Positions 15,866 through 24,275 of a stretch of 64,000 bases of DNA are shown here, piece by piece. The DNA is taken from contig NZ_CP074380.1 in NCBI RefSeq assembly GCF_022695595.1, forward strand, positions 3,291,001 to 3,355,000, read 5' to 3'. Within the stretch, counting starts at the first letter, position 1. Every line of letters starts with the position of its first letter. The position numbers and the translations under genes were made by a program. The DNA comes from Streptomyces sp. MST-110588 (GTDB lineage Bacteria; Actinomycetota; Actinomycetes; Streptomycetales; Streptomycetaceae). The notes under the pieces are model-generated. The model was given only the letters and a program-made list of their open reading frames with translations. It ran no database searches and was not told the origin of the DNA.

Positions 15866-16708
15866 ATGAATCACGAAGCGATGGTTGCGGAATTCGATGA
15901 GCAGGTGCGCCGGAACGCGCGGCCCGACGGCCCCGGCGCGCACGTCGAGCGGGTGGGCGACGTCGTACGCCAGACCGGCCCGGACCCCGTCTGGAACGGC
16001 GTCCTGTGGTCCGGCTTCGACGGGACCGACGGGGAGGCGACGGACGCGGCCATCGCGGAGCAGGTGCGGTATTTCACCGCGCTCGGCCGGGAGTTCGAGT
16101 GGAAGCTGTACGCGTACGACCGGCCGGGCGACCTCGCCGAGCGGCTGGAGGCCGCCGGCTTCACCCCCGAGCAGCCGGAAACACTCATGATCGCGCGGAT
16201 CAGCGACCTGTCCATCGGCACCGGTACCAGCACTGATGCCGGCACCGGGGCCGGGACCGGCGCCGAAACCCGGCCACCCGAGGGCATCACCCTGCGCCAG
16301 GTGACCGACGCCGCCGGTGTCGACCTGATGGCGGACGTCCACGACCAGGCGTTCGGCACGGACGGCACCCGCATCCGTCAGCAGCTCCTGGCCCAGCTCA
16401 CCGAGCGGCCGGACACCGTCGTCGCCGTCATCGCGATGGCCGGTGACGTGCCGGTGAGTTCGGCGCGGATGGAGCTGCTGCCCGGCTCCGACTTCGCCGG
16501 GCTGTGGGGCGGCGGCACCGTATCCGAATGGCGCGGCCGGGGCATCTACCGCGCTCTGATCGACTACCGCGCCCGGATCGCCGCCGAACGCGGCTACCGC
16601 TACCTCCAGGTGGACGCCTCCAGCCAGAGCCGGCCGATCCTCGAACGCCTCGGCTTCGCCCCCCTGACGACCACCACCCCGTACCTCTACCGCCCGCGCC
16701 TTTCCTGA
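15866..16708 (+). CDS. GNAT family N-acetyltransferase
   Basis: The 280-residue protein has a GNAT domain in its second half: WGGGTVSEWRGRGIYRALID (acetyl-CoA loop, about residues 213-232) and a final VDASSQSRPILERLGFAPL. The N-terminal half is acidic with a second, degenerate GNAT-like region, and a Gly/Thr-rich linker (GTGTSTDAGTGAGTGAE) joins the two. The acceptor is unknown. ATG 15866 is taken; a GTG at 15860 is in frame two codons earlier. Confidence 0.82.
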   Translation: MNHEAMVAEFDEQVRRNARPDGPGAHVERVGDVVRQTGPDPVWNGVLWSGFDGTDGEATDAAIAEQVRYFTALGREFEWKLYAYDRPGDLAERLEAAGFTPEQPETLMIARISDLSIGTGTSTDAGTGAGTGAETRPPEGITLRQVTDAAGVDLMADVHDQAFGTDGTRIRQQLLAQLTERPDTVVAVIAMAGDVPVSSARMELLPGSDFAGLWGGGTVSEWRGRGIYRALIDYRARIAAERGYRYLQVDASSQSRPILERLGFAPLTTTTPYLYRPRLS

Positions 16709-16794
16709 TCCGGCTCGCCCACGGGTGATGCCTGGTCAGGCCGTGCCGTACCTGATGTAACGTTGGCGGCTCCAGCAGTGCACGTACCGAGGAG

Positions 16795-16863
16795 GTGAGA
16801 CCCATTACCGCTGTACCGGACTGGGCGCTCTCCCCTCGCAGGCGTACGGCCGCTGCCGCCTAG
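16795..16863 (+). CDS. Putative 22-aa leader ORF before PrmC-related gene
   Basis: A short frame from GTG 16795 reads MRPITAVPDWALSPRRRT and then four Ala before TAG. The GTG overlaps a strong GGAGGTGAG sequence (16791-16799), so translation might instead begin at the in-frame ATT 16804, which sits at ribosome-binding-site distance. The ORF is followed at once by two hairpins, the second of which covers the start region of the methyltransferase gene. This arrangement resembles ribosome-mediated attenuators, but translation of the peptide is unproven. Confidence 0.42.
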   Translation: MRPITAVPDWALSPRRRTAAAA

Positions 16864-16864
16864 A

Positions 16865-16926
16865 CGCCTGGGCGCAGGCGACGACGAGAGCACCCTTCGG
16901 CTCCTCCCGAAAGGCACGAAGCTCTC
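16865..16926 (+). promoter_or_regulatory. Tandem hairpins that could hide the PrmC-related gene's ribosome-binding site
   Basis: Hairpin 1: CGCCTG (16865-16870) with CAGGCG (16875-16880). Hairpin 2: GAGAGC (16886-16891) pairs with GCTCTC (16921-16926), directly before ATG 16927. Inside it CCTTCGG (16894-16900) pairs with CCGAAAGG (16907-16914) with one bulged A. The inner right arm includes GAAAGG, the only Shine-Dalgarno-like sequence before the ATG, so the folded form would block initiation. Confidence 0.5.
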
Positions 16927-17778
16927 ATGACAGCCCCCGCCACCCCCTCTTTCCCCGCACGTCCCTCCCTCTCCTCCCTCTCCTCCCCCTCTACCCGCTT
17001 TCCCGCCGTCGTGTCACGGCTCCGGGCAGCCGGCTGCGTTTTCGCCGAGGAGGAGGCGGAGTTGCTCATCTCCACGGCGCGCACCCCGGCCGACCTGGCC
17101 GCCATGGTCGACCGGCGGGCCGCGGGCCTGCCCCTCGAACACGTCCTGGGCTGGGCCGACTTCTGCGGCCTGCGGATATCCGTGGACCCCGGCGTGTTCG
17201 TACCCCGGCGCCGTACGGAATTCCTCGTCCAGCAGGCCGCCGCCCTCGCCGGTCCGGGCGGCGGCGTCGTGGTCGACCTGTGCTGCGGCTCGGGGGCCCT
17301 GGGCGCGGCGCTCGGCGCGGCCCTGGACGACGTGGAACTGCACGCCGCCGACATCGACCCGGCGGCGGTACGCTGCGCCCGCCGCAACCTGGCCGCCGCC
17401 GGAGGCCACGTCTACGAGGGCGACCTCTTCGACCCGCTGCCCGCCACCCTGCGCGGCCGGGTCGACATCCTCCTGTCCAACGTGCCCTACGTACCCACCG
17501 CAGAGATCCCGCTCCTCCCGCCCGAGGCCCGGGTCCGTGAGGCGCGGGTGGCCCTCGACGGCGGTACGGACGGTCTGGACGTACTGCGCCGGGTCACCGG
17601 CGAGGCGGCACAGTGGCTGGCGCCGGGCGGCCACCTGCTCTTCGAAACGAGCGAGCGCCAGGCCCCCGAAGCCGTGGAGACCGCCTCCCGCAGCGGCCTG
17701 CTCCCCCGCGCCGTCACCGACGAGGACCTGTACGCCACCGTCGTCATCGCCACCCGCCCGCCCGTCCCGACTCCTTGA
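16927..17778 (+). CDS. PrmC/HemK-related putative protein N5-glutamine methyltransferase
   Basis: The 283-residue protein has the PrmC layout: a helical N-terminal part with PLEHVLGWADFCGLRI, then VFVPRRRTEFLV (PrmC has VPRPETE), the SAM loop VVDLCCGSGALGAALG, and an acidic SAM residue in HAADIDPAAV. The catalytic motif is NVPY (SNVPYVP) instead of NPPY, as in the PrmC-related subfamily, so glutamine in release factors may not be its substrate. It stands apart from prfA and is preceded by a leader ORF and hairpins. ATG 16927 is supported by this context. Confidence 0.85.
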   Translation: MTAPATPSFPARPSLSSLSSPSTRFPAVVSRLRAAGCVFAEEEAELLISTARTPADLAAMVDRRAAGLPLEHVLGWADFCGLRISVDPGVFVPRRRTEFLVQQAAALAGPGGGVVVDLCCGSGALGAALGAALDDVELHAADIDPAAVRCARRNLAAAGGHVYEGDLFDPLPATLRGRVDILLSNVPYVPTAEIPLLPPEARVREARVALDGGTDGLDVLRRVTGEAAQWLAPGGHLLFETSERQAPEAVETASRSGLLPRAVTDEDLYATVVIATRPPVPTP

Positions 17779-17850
17779 CCCGATCTGGCCCGACCGAGAC
17801 CAATTTCCGCAGGTCAGGCACTATGACACCACGCGCGCGCCACGAGACAC

Positions 17851-17879
17851 TTGCGGTGGCGCCACCGTGGTGCCATAGT
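17851..17879 (+). promoter_or_regulatory. Promoter and palindromic operator of RHH gene
   Basis: TTGCGG (17851-17856), a 17-base spacer and CATAGT (17874-17879) place the transcript start at ATG 17886, a leaderless mRNA. The spacer holds the palindrome TGGCGCCA and the near-palindrome TGGTGCCA, and a third half-word TGGCGTCA overlaps the start. Such tandem short palindromes are typical of ribbon-helix-helix autoregulation, and the gene downstream encodes one. Confidence 0.58.
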
Positions 17880-17885
17880 GGCGTC

Positions 17886-18404
17886 ATGGACCTCACGCCC
17901 TACGTCGACAATCTCCGGCGCGAGCTGGCCGTCGCCGCGGACGCGGGCGGCGACGACGCCCGCGCGCTGACCGAGCGGCTGACCGCACCCCTGGAATCGG
18001 CCGCCCGACTGACGCTGCTCAACGCACTGTCCGCCGCCATGAGCGAGGTCACCCGCGACCTGGCGCCGGGCTCGGTCGACGTACGGCTGCGGGGGCTGGA
18101 CCCCGAGTTCGTGGTGACGGCGCCGCCCGTCGACGGGGGCACCGCCGCGGAACCGCCCGCGCCCCTCGAACCGCTCAAGGCCCCGGTCCCGGCCGACGGC
18201 GACGAGGGCGGCACCGCCCGCGTCAACCTACGCCTGCCGGCCCACCTCAAGGCACGCGCCGAGGAGGCCGCGAGCCGCGAGGGCCTGTCGGTCAACGCGT
18301 GGCTGGTGCGGGCCGTGTCGGCCGCGGTCGACGGTGGCACCCGGCCGCGTACGGCGGAGAAGGCCCGGACCGTGGGACAGAGCTTCACGGGCTGGGTGCG
18401 CTGA
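17886..18404 (+). CDS. HicB-like ribbon-helix-helix regulator
   Basis: The 172-residue product has an N-terminal helical region (residues 1-60), an acidic Pro/Ala linker, and a C-terminal ribbon-helix-helix segment: TARVNLRLPAHLKARAEEAA followed by SREGLSVNAWLVRAVSAAV. This resembles the Arc/HicB antitoxin DNA-binding end. No HicA toxin gene is present; instead a DUF4097 gene follows 98 bases later, a frequent Streptomyces arrangement. It likely represses its own promoter through the palindromes in front. ATG 17886 is fixed by the promoter spacing. Confidence 0.8.
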   Translation: MDLTPYVDNLRRELAVAADAGGDDARALTERLTAPLESAARLTLLNALSAAMSEVTRDLAPGSVDVRLRGLDPEFVVTAPPVDGGTAAEPPAPLEPLKAPVPADGDEGGTARVNLRLPAHLKARAEEAASREGLSVNAWLVRAVSAAVDGGTRPRTAEKARTVGQSFTGWVR

Positions 18405-18502
18405 CCGCTCACCCCACATCACCTCGCCTCACCGGCACCACTTCACCCACGCCACGTCCCACCTGCGGGGACGTCTCCAAGACTCAAGAGGACGGGACAG
18501 CC

Positions 18503-19351
18503 ATGCCTTCTTTCGACACTCCTGAAGCGATCTCGGTCACGGCGCGCGTGGAGGCCGGTTCCATCCAGTTCACCGCGGGCGACCGGGCCGACACGGTCGT
18601 CGAGGTGCGGCCCCGCGACCCGAAGCGGGACGTGGACGTACGGGCGGCCGACCAGACCGAGGTCACGTACGCGAACGGCGAACTGACCGTCAGGACGCCC
18701 AAAGGCCATCTGCTCGGCCTCGGCCGCACCGGCACCGTCGACGTGGCGGTCGAACTGCCCACGGGCTCGCACATCGACATGACCGGCGCCTGGGCCCAGG
18801 TGCTCGGCGAGGGCCGGCTCGGCGAGGTGCGCGTGAAGACCTCGTCCGGCGACGTCCGCCTCGATGCGACCGGCCCGCTGCATCTGACCGCGTCACACGG
18901 CTCGATCAGCGTGGACCGGGTCCAGGGGCCGGCCGAGATCACCACCAGCTCCGGCAGCCTGCGCGTCGGCCTGGCCGACGGCCCCGCCGTACTGAAGAAC
19001 TCGCACGGCTCCACGACCGTCGGCGCCGTCACCGGCGAGCTACAGGCACGCGGCGCCAGCGGCGACATCGAGATCCGGCGCGCCGAGAGCTCGGTCACCG
19101 CCGCGACCGCCCACGGCACCCTGCGCGTCGGCGAAGTGGCGCGCGGCAAGGTCGCATTGGAGACCTCGTACGGCGCGATCGAGATCGGCGTGCGCGAGGG
19201 TACGGCCGCCTGGCTCGACGTCAGCTCGTCCTCCGGCCAGGTGCGCAACACGCTCACCGCCTCGGAGTCCCCGGAGGGCGCCGAGGACACCGTCGAGGTC
19301 CGCGCCCGCACCCGGTACGGCAACATCGACATCCGCCGCGCCAAGGTCTGA
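18503..19351 (+). CDS. DUF4097 beta-strand repeat protein
   Basis: The 282-residue protein consists of repeated short strands with the DUF4097 signature: V-x-T-x-S-G-D/S units such as VKTSSGDVRLDATG, LTASHGSISVDRV and ITTSSGSLRVGLA, then TSYGAIEIGVREG. This builds a right-handed beta-helix-like fold. No signal peptide or anchor is seen, so it is predicted cytoplasmic. Function unknown; in this lineage it commonly follows an RHH gene and precedes an ABC exporter, as here, which hints at a shared stress or envelope role. ATG 18503 has AGAGGACGGGA upstream. Confidence 0.88.
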   Translation: MPSFDTPEAISVTARVEAGSIQFTAGDRADTVVEVRPRDPKRDVDVRAADQTEVTYANGELTVRTPKGHLLGLGRTGTVDVAVELPTGSHIDMTGAWAQVLGEGRLGEVRVKTSSGDVRLDATGPLHLTASHGSISVDRVQGPAEITTSSGSLRVGLADGPAVLKNSHGSTTVGAVTGELQARGASGDIEIRRAESSVTAATAHGTLRVGEVARGKVALETSYGAIEIGVREGTAAWLDVSSSSGQVRNTLTASESPEGAEDTVEVRARTRYGNIDIRRAKV

Positions 19352-19441
19352 GCGCCCCTCCCACAACCGGCACCACCTCCCGGCGCCACCTCCTGTCCCC
19401 ACCCACCACTCGCCCACCACACCCTTCGAACGGAGGGCCTC

Positions 19442-20497
19442 ATGCCTACGTCTGTCATGCCCACGCCACGTCGCACCCACAGCAGTCACCCGTCGTCGGC
19501 CGCCATCTCCGCCGTCGGCCTGCGCAAGTCCTACGGCGACCGGACCGTCCTGGACGGCATCGACCTGAACATCCCGGCCGGGTCCGTCTTCGCGCTGCTC
19601 GGGCCGAACGGCGCCGGCAAGACCACCACCGTGAAGATCCTGTCCACACTCATCACCGCCGACGGCGGGCAGGCCCAGGTCGCGGGCCACGACATCGCCA
19701 CGTCACCGGACGGGGTACGGGCCTCGATCGGCGTCACCGGTCAGTTCTCCGCCGTCGACGGACTGATCACCGGCGAGGAGAACATGCTCCTCATGGCGGA
19801 CCTGCACCACCTGTCCAAGCGCCAGGGGCGGCGGGTCACCGCCGAGCTGCTGGAGCGGTTCGACCTCGTCGACGCCGCCGGGAAACCCGCCCAGAGCTAC
19901 TCCGGCGGGATGAAACGCCGCCTGGACATCGCCATGACCCTCGTCGGCAACCCGCGGATCATCTTCCTCGACGAGCCGACGACCGGCCTCGACCCGCGCA
20001 GCCGCCACAACATGTGGCAGATCGTCCGCGGGCTGGTCTCCGACGGCGTCACCGTCTTCCTCACCACCCAGTACCTGGACGAGGCCGACGAACTCGCCGA
20101 CCGTATCGCGGTGCTCAACGACGGCAGGATCGCGGCCCAGGGCACCGCGGAGGAGCTGAAGCGGATCGTCCCCGGCGGGCACGTACGGCTGCGGTTCGCC
20201 GACCCGTCCGCGTACCGGTCCGCCGTCTTCGCCCTGCCCGAGGTCACCACGGACGACGAAACGCTGACGCTGCAGATCCCCAGCGACGGCAGCCAGCGCG
20301 CACTGCGCGCCGTACTGGACCTGCTGGACTCCGCCGGCGTCGAGGCGGATGAGCTGACCGTGCACACCCCCGACCTCGACGACGTGTTCTTCGCCCTGAC
20401 CGGCTCCACCGTCCCGAGCCGGTCCGGCCCGATCGACCGGCCCGGCCAGACCGCCCGGCCCGACCAGCCCAAGCAGGAAGGTAGGACCGTCCGATGA
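19442..20497 (+). CDS. ABC exporter ATP-binding protein (DrrA-like)
   Basis: The 351-residue protein has Walker A LLGPNGAGKTT (about residues 57-67), signature YSGGMKRRLDIAMTL, Walker B IIFLDEPTTGLDPRSR and the H-loop replaced by FLTTQYLDEADELAD, all as in daunorubicin-type DrrA proteins. A C-terminal domain ends in LTVHTPDLDDVFFALTG, typical of the DrrA subfamily, plus a Gly/Pro/Arg tail. It pairs with the overlapping permease gene. The exported compound is unknown. Start ATG has GGAGGG at good distance. Confidence 0.93.
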   Translation: MPTSVMPTPRRTHSSHPSSAAISAVGLRKSYGDRTVLDGIDLNIPAGSVFALLGPNGAGKTTTVKILSTLITADGGQAQVAGHDIATSPDGVRASIGVTGQFSAVDGLITGEENMLLMADLHHLSKRQGRRVTAELLERFDLVDAAGKPAQSYSGGMKRRLDIAMTLVGNPRIIFLDEPTTGLDPRSRHNMWQIVRGLVSDGVTVFLTTQYLDEADELADRIAVLNDGRIAAQGTAEELKRIVPGGHVRLRFADPSAYRSAVFALPEVTTDDETLTLQIPSDGSQRALRAVLDLLDSAGVEADELTVHTPDLDDVFFALTGSTVPSRSGPIDRPGQTARPDQPKQEGRTVR

Positions 20498-21285
20498 GCT
20501 CCCTCTCCCTCGCCGTACGCGACTCGTCCACGATGCTGCGCCGAAATCTGCTGCACGCCCGGCGCTACCCGTCCCTGACGCTGAATCTGCTGCTCACGCC
20601 GGTCGTGCTGCTGCTGCTCTTCGTCTACATCTTCGGCGATGTGATGAGCGCGGGCATCGCGGGCGGCGGGGCGGACCGGTCCGCGTACGTCGCCTACCTC
20701 GTCCCGGGCATCCTGCTGCTGACCATCGGCGGCACCACGATCGGCAGCGCGGTGTCCGTCGCCATGGACATGAACGAGGGCATCATCGCCCGCTTCCGTA
20801 CGATGGCGATCCACCGCGGGTCGGTGCTCGTCGGGCACGTCATCGGCAGCGTGCTGCAGTGTGTGATGAGCGTCGTCCTGGTGGGGGCCGTCGCGGTGGC
20901 CATCGGGTTCCGGTCCACGGACGCCACCGCCCTGGAGTGGCTGCTGGCGCTGGGGCTGCTGGCGCTGGTCTCCCTGGCACTCACCTGGATCGCGGTCGGC
21001 ATGGGCCTGTCCAGCCCGAACGCCGAGGCGGCGAGCAACAACGCCCTGCCGCTGATGATCCTCCCGTTCCTGTCCAGCGCCTTCGTGCCGGTCGACGCGA
21101 TGCCGGGCTGGTTCCGGCCGATCGCCGAGTACCAGCCGTTCACCCCGGCCATCGAGACGCTGCGCGGCCTGCTGCTGGGCACGGAGATCGGCAACAACGG
21201 GTGGCTGGCCGTCGCCTGGTGCCTGGGGCTGGCCGCGCTCGGCTACTTCTGGTCCAAGTCGCTCTTCAACCGCGACCCGAAGTAG
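20494..21285 (+). CDS. ABC-2 type exporter permease (DrrB-like)
   Basis: The 263-residue protein has about six transmembrane helices. Between helices comes the ABC-2 hallmark MDMNEGIIARFRTMAIHRGS, and later ALPLMILPFLSSAFVPVDAM, typical of the DrrB/ABC-2 family. Its ATG overlaps the stop of the ATPase gene (ATGA at 20494-20497), so the two are translationally coupled and should form one exporter. The substrate cannot be read from sequence. Confidence 0.93.
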   Translation: MSSLSLAVRDSSTMLRRNLLHARRYPSLTLNLLLTPVVLLLLFVYIFGDVMSAGIAGGGADRSAYVAYLVPGILLLTIGGTTIGSAVSVAMDMNEGIIARFRTMAIHRGSVLVGHVIGSVLQCVMSVVLVGAVAVAIGFRSTDATALEWLLALGLLALVSLALTWIAVGMGLSSPNAEAASNNALPLMILPFLSSAFVPVDAMPGWFRPIAEYQPFTPAIETLRGLLLGTEIGNNGWLAVAWCLGLAALGYFWSKSLFNRDPK

Positions 21286-21406
21286 CGGAAGGAGAAGAGG
21301 GACAGGCCGGTCAGCAGCCCGAGCCCACCGCCCTCGGGGGCGGCGCGCGCCGACACCGCATCGGCCCGCGCCGCCCCGTCGGCGTTCTCTCTACGACTTA
21401 CGCAAG

Positions 21407-21799
21407 CTACTGCTCCACCGCAGGGCACATGCCCTCCGCCGAGGGCTCGGCGATCTCCCGGACCTCGGCACTCACGGCGTGCCGGCTCTCCGGATGGATC
21501 TCCAGGAACCGCCGGACCCACTCCAGGGCCTCGGCCTTGTCCTTGGCCTGGATGATGGAGTATCCGCCGATGACCTCCTTGCTCTCGGTGAAGGGCCCGT
21601 CGGTGTAGCTGAGTTTGCCGCCGGACCAGGTCAGCCGGGCGCCGTCGGCGCTCGGCGCGAGCGCGGCCGTGTCCAGCATGACCCCCGCCTTGGTGATCTC
21701 CTCGTACAGCGCGCCCATACGCTCCTCGAACTCCGGGCCCGGCGCCTCGGCGGCAACGGCCCGCTCGTCCAGGTGAATCAGCGTCAAGAACCGCGGCAT
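21407..21799 (-). CDS. YciI family (DGPF domain) protein
   Basis: The 130-residue protein has the YCII/DGPF motifs: MRFLTLIH-like start (MPRFLTLIHLDERAV), then SYTDGPFTESKEVIGGYSII around residues 80-99 with the conserved DGPF tetrad, and an Ala-rich end. Such proteins are small ferredoxin-like folds, often next to ECF sigma factor genes, although none is seen here. Enzymatic role unknown. It ends convergent to the DrrB-like gene. Confidence 0.88.
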   Translation of the reverse strand: MPRFLTLIHLDERAVAAEAPGPEFEERMGALYEEITKAGVMLDTAALAPSADGARLTWSGGKLSYTDGPFTESKEVIGGYSIIQAKDKAEALEWVRRFLEIHPESRHAVSAEVREIAEPSAEGMCPAVEQ

Positions 21800-22000
21800 G
21801 AGAGCTCTCCCGTCTTAAGAGCGGGGCCTGTCCCCGCCTCTCACCCAAGCGACGAACGGCAGCGACCCGGATCGACACTCCTCCCAGACTTTTTTTCCGC
21901 GCCTATTCACCACACCACCGCCCGCCCCCAACCAGGCGTGCAAACAACTCGTTCACAACATTCCATTGACAACGTTCCACCCACTCGCCACCCTTGCTCC

Positions 22001-22486
22001 ATGACCTCGTCGCCCAAACACCCCACCGACCCCGCGACCTTCACGCCCCCGCACCCGGAGCAGGCGCGTACCCACCGCGTCCATGCCTCGCTGTTCCGTA
22101 TCGCCGAGCGGCACGCGGCCACCGACGACCAGCGCCGACGGCAGACCCACCCCTCCGTACTCGGCCCCCACGAAGCCGTCAGGCTGGTGTCCTTCCTGCT
22201 CAGCGGCGCCGCCCAACGCCACGAGGACGAGCCGGAGGTGGACCACGCCGACATCACCGCCGCGCTGACCCTCGTACCGCTGATGCGCGGGGAGATGGAC
22301 GAACTGGAGGCCGGACTCCTCCAGATGGCGCGCGGTCGCGGCATGACCTGGCCGGAGATCGCCTTCGGCCTCGGCCTGCGCACCCCGCAGGCCGCCCGCC
22401 AGCGCTACGAACGACTGGCCGAGCGCACCACCCCCGACTCCGACCCCGACCCCGACCCCGAACAGGACGCTGACCAGCACCGGTAG
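22001..22486 (+). CDS. Putative DNA-binding protein with C-terminal HTH
   Basis: The 161-residue product has no family I can name with certainty. Residues 35-100 are helical and acidic with HPSVLGPHEAVRLVSFLL and a conserved-looking DITAALTLVPLMRGEMDELE. Residues 110-138 (GRGMTWPEIAFGLGLRTPQA) look like a helix-turn-helix that reads 'which genes at what position' in sigma-like proteins. The tail is Asp/Pro-rich. ATG 22001 is preferred because a perfect TTGACA (21966-21971) lies upstream at leaderless spacing, after a direct repeat ACAACATTCC/ACAACGTTCC. Confidence 0.65.
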   Translation: MTSSPKHPTDPATFTPPHPEQARTHRVHASLFRIAERHAATDDQRRRQTHPSVLGPHEAVRLVSFLLSGAAQRHEDEPEVDHADITAALTLVPLMRGEMDELEAGLLQMARGRGMTWPEIAFGLGLRTPQAARQRYERLAERTTPDSDPDPDPEQDADQHR

Positions 22487-22556
22487 GCGGCGCCCGGAAC
22501 CACCGACCGGCCGGGCCCCGGCCGCACCGGCCAGGGCCGAAAGCCGCGTCCCCGGC

Positions 22557-24275
22557 TCATTCACCCGCCGCCGCTGTCAGGGAGATGTCCCAGAACTCGG
22601 CGTAGCGGCCACCGTGGCGCAGCAGCTCGTCGTGGCTGCCTTCCTCCACGATCCGGCCGCCGTCCAGGAAGACGACGCGGTCGGCGCGTCGTACGGTCCT
22701 CATCCGGTGCGCGACCATCACCACCGTCCGGCCCGCCATCAGGCGCTCGATGCCCTCGTGGACGGCCGCCTCGTTCACCGGGTCCAGCGCGGAGGTCACC
22801 TCGTCCAGCAGCACCACGGGCGCGTCCTTCAGCAGTGCCCGGGCGATCGAGACGCGCTGGCGCTCACCGCCCGACAGCAGTGCGCCGCCCTCACCGACGT
22901 TCGTCGCCCATCCGTCGGGCAGTCGCTCGATCACCTCGTCCAGCCTCGCCGCGGTGACCGCCGCCCGCACCTCGCCTTCGGTGGCGTCGGGGCGGCCGAG
23001 GCGTACGTTCTCCTCGATCGTGCCGTCGAAGAGATAGACGTGCTGGAAGACGATGGCGATCTGCGCCATCAGCCCCTCGGTGCTGATCGCGCGTACGTCC
23101 ACACCGCCCATGCGCACCGCGCCCGCGTCCACGTCGTAGAACCGTGCGAGCAACTGCAGCAGTGTGCTCTTGCCCGAGCCCGACGGTCCGACCACGGCGA
23201 GCCGCTGTCCCTCCGGTACGGACAACGACACGTTGTCGATCACCGTACGGTCGCCGTGCCGGAAGGTGACGGCCTCGTACTCCAGGTCGTGGCCGACCGG
23301 GGGCCGGGCCGGACCGGGAGGTTCCGGCAGCGGCTCGGTGCGCAGCACCGTGTCGAGTCTGGCCAGCACGGAGCGCGCGCCGCGGAGTTTGCCGGCGATG
23401 TCCGTCAGCGACAGCAGTGGATCCGCGCAGCGGGCGGCCAGCACCAGGGCCGTCAGGACTTCCGCCACCCCGATGTGCCCGCCGAGGGCGAGGCCGGCAC
23501 CCAGGACCAGCAGCCCGGTGAACACCGCCTGCACCGTGAGCGTCAGGCCCACCGCGCCGGGCAGTGCGCGAAGCGTGGAACGGCGGGAGGCGCGCTCGAC
23601 CTGGCGCAGCGCGTCGTCGAGCAGCCGGAAGCGTTCGGCCGTCCGGCCGCCGGCCCGCAGCACCGGCTGGGCCTGGAGATATTCGATGACCCGCCCGGTG
23701 GCCTCGTCGTCGCGTACGGCGCGCTCCGCGTCACCCGCGGCCGTCGAGCGCCCCGTCCAGATCTGGATCGCGGCCACCGCCGGTACGGCGAGCAGCGCGG
23801 CCAGGCCCATCTGCCACTGGTAGGCGAGCAGCACGGCGACGATCGTCAGGGGCGTCACGCCGGCGTTGATGAACGGCGCCAGCAGGTGCGCGATCACACT
23901 CATCGCCTCCAGGACGCCGCGACCGGCCAGGACGGACACCTCCCCGACACGGCCGGCGCCGTACCAGCCGAGGGGCAGCCGGGCCAGGTGCTCCCCGAGC
24001 CGGTGGTACATACCGCGCAGCAGGGCGGTGCCGACCTGGAACCCGGACAGATCGCTGAGGTAGCGCAGCGCCGCGTAGAGCGCGAACGCGGCCCCGAACG
24101 CGGTCAGCCAGGGCCAGGCGTCTTCCGGCGTGCCCCCGAGCAGTGCCCGCAGCACGGGAACCAGCAGGGCGTAGGACAGCCCCTCGGCCACCGCGGTCGT
24201 CGTCATCAGGGCCACGGTGCGGCGCAGCGGGCGGGCGTGTTCACGTCCCAGCACGCGCAGCAGCATGCGGATCAT
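22557..24275 (-). CDS. Siderophore-type ABC half-transporter, second half (IrtB-like)
   Basis: The 572-residue protein is a fused permease-ATPase. Five or six membrane helices fill residues 20-290; the ATPase follows with Walker A VVGPSGSGKST, signature LLSGGERQRVSIARALL, Walker B VVLLDEVTSALDP and H-loop VMVAHRMRTV. The MIRMLLRVLG-like start and GLSYALLVPVLRALLGG match IrtB/YbtQ-type iron-siderophore importers, which have an exporter fold but import. Its ATG overlaps the stop of the DtxR-family gene (ATGA at 24272-24275). It is the last gene of the three-gene operon. Confidence 0.88.
   Translation of the reverse strand: MIRMLLRVLGREHARPLRRTVALMTTTAVAEGLSYALLVPVLRALLGGTPEDAWPWLTAFGAAFALYAALRYLSDLSGFQVGTALLRGMYHRLGEHLARLPLGWYGAGRVGEVSVLAGRGVLEAMSVIAHLLAPFINAGVTPLTIVAVLLAYQWQMGLAALLAVPAVAAIQIWTGRSTAAGDAERAVRDDEATGRVIEYLQAQPVLRAGGRTAERFRLLDDALRQVERASRRSTLRALPGAVGLTLTVQAVFTGLLVLGAGLALGGHIGVAEVLTALVLAARCADPLLSLTDIAGKLRGARSVLARLDTVLRTEPLPEPPGPARPPVGHDLEYEAVTFRHGDRTVIDNVSLSVPEGQRLAVVGPSGSGKSTLLQLLARFYDVDAGAVRMGGVDVRAISTEGLMAQIAIVFQHVYLFDGTIEENVRLGRPDATEGEVRAAVTAARLDEVIERLPDGWATNVGEGGALLSGGERQRVSIARALLKDAPVVLLDEVTSALDPVNEAAVHEGIERLMAGRTVVMVAHRMRTVRRADRVVFLDGGRIVEEGSHDELLRHGGRYAEFWDISLTAAAGE

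Noticed and set aside
17886..18404. HicAB toxin-antitoxin system
   Set aside because: The RHH protein resembles HicB only at its C-terminus and no HicA-like toxin gene is next to it.
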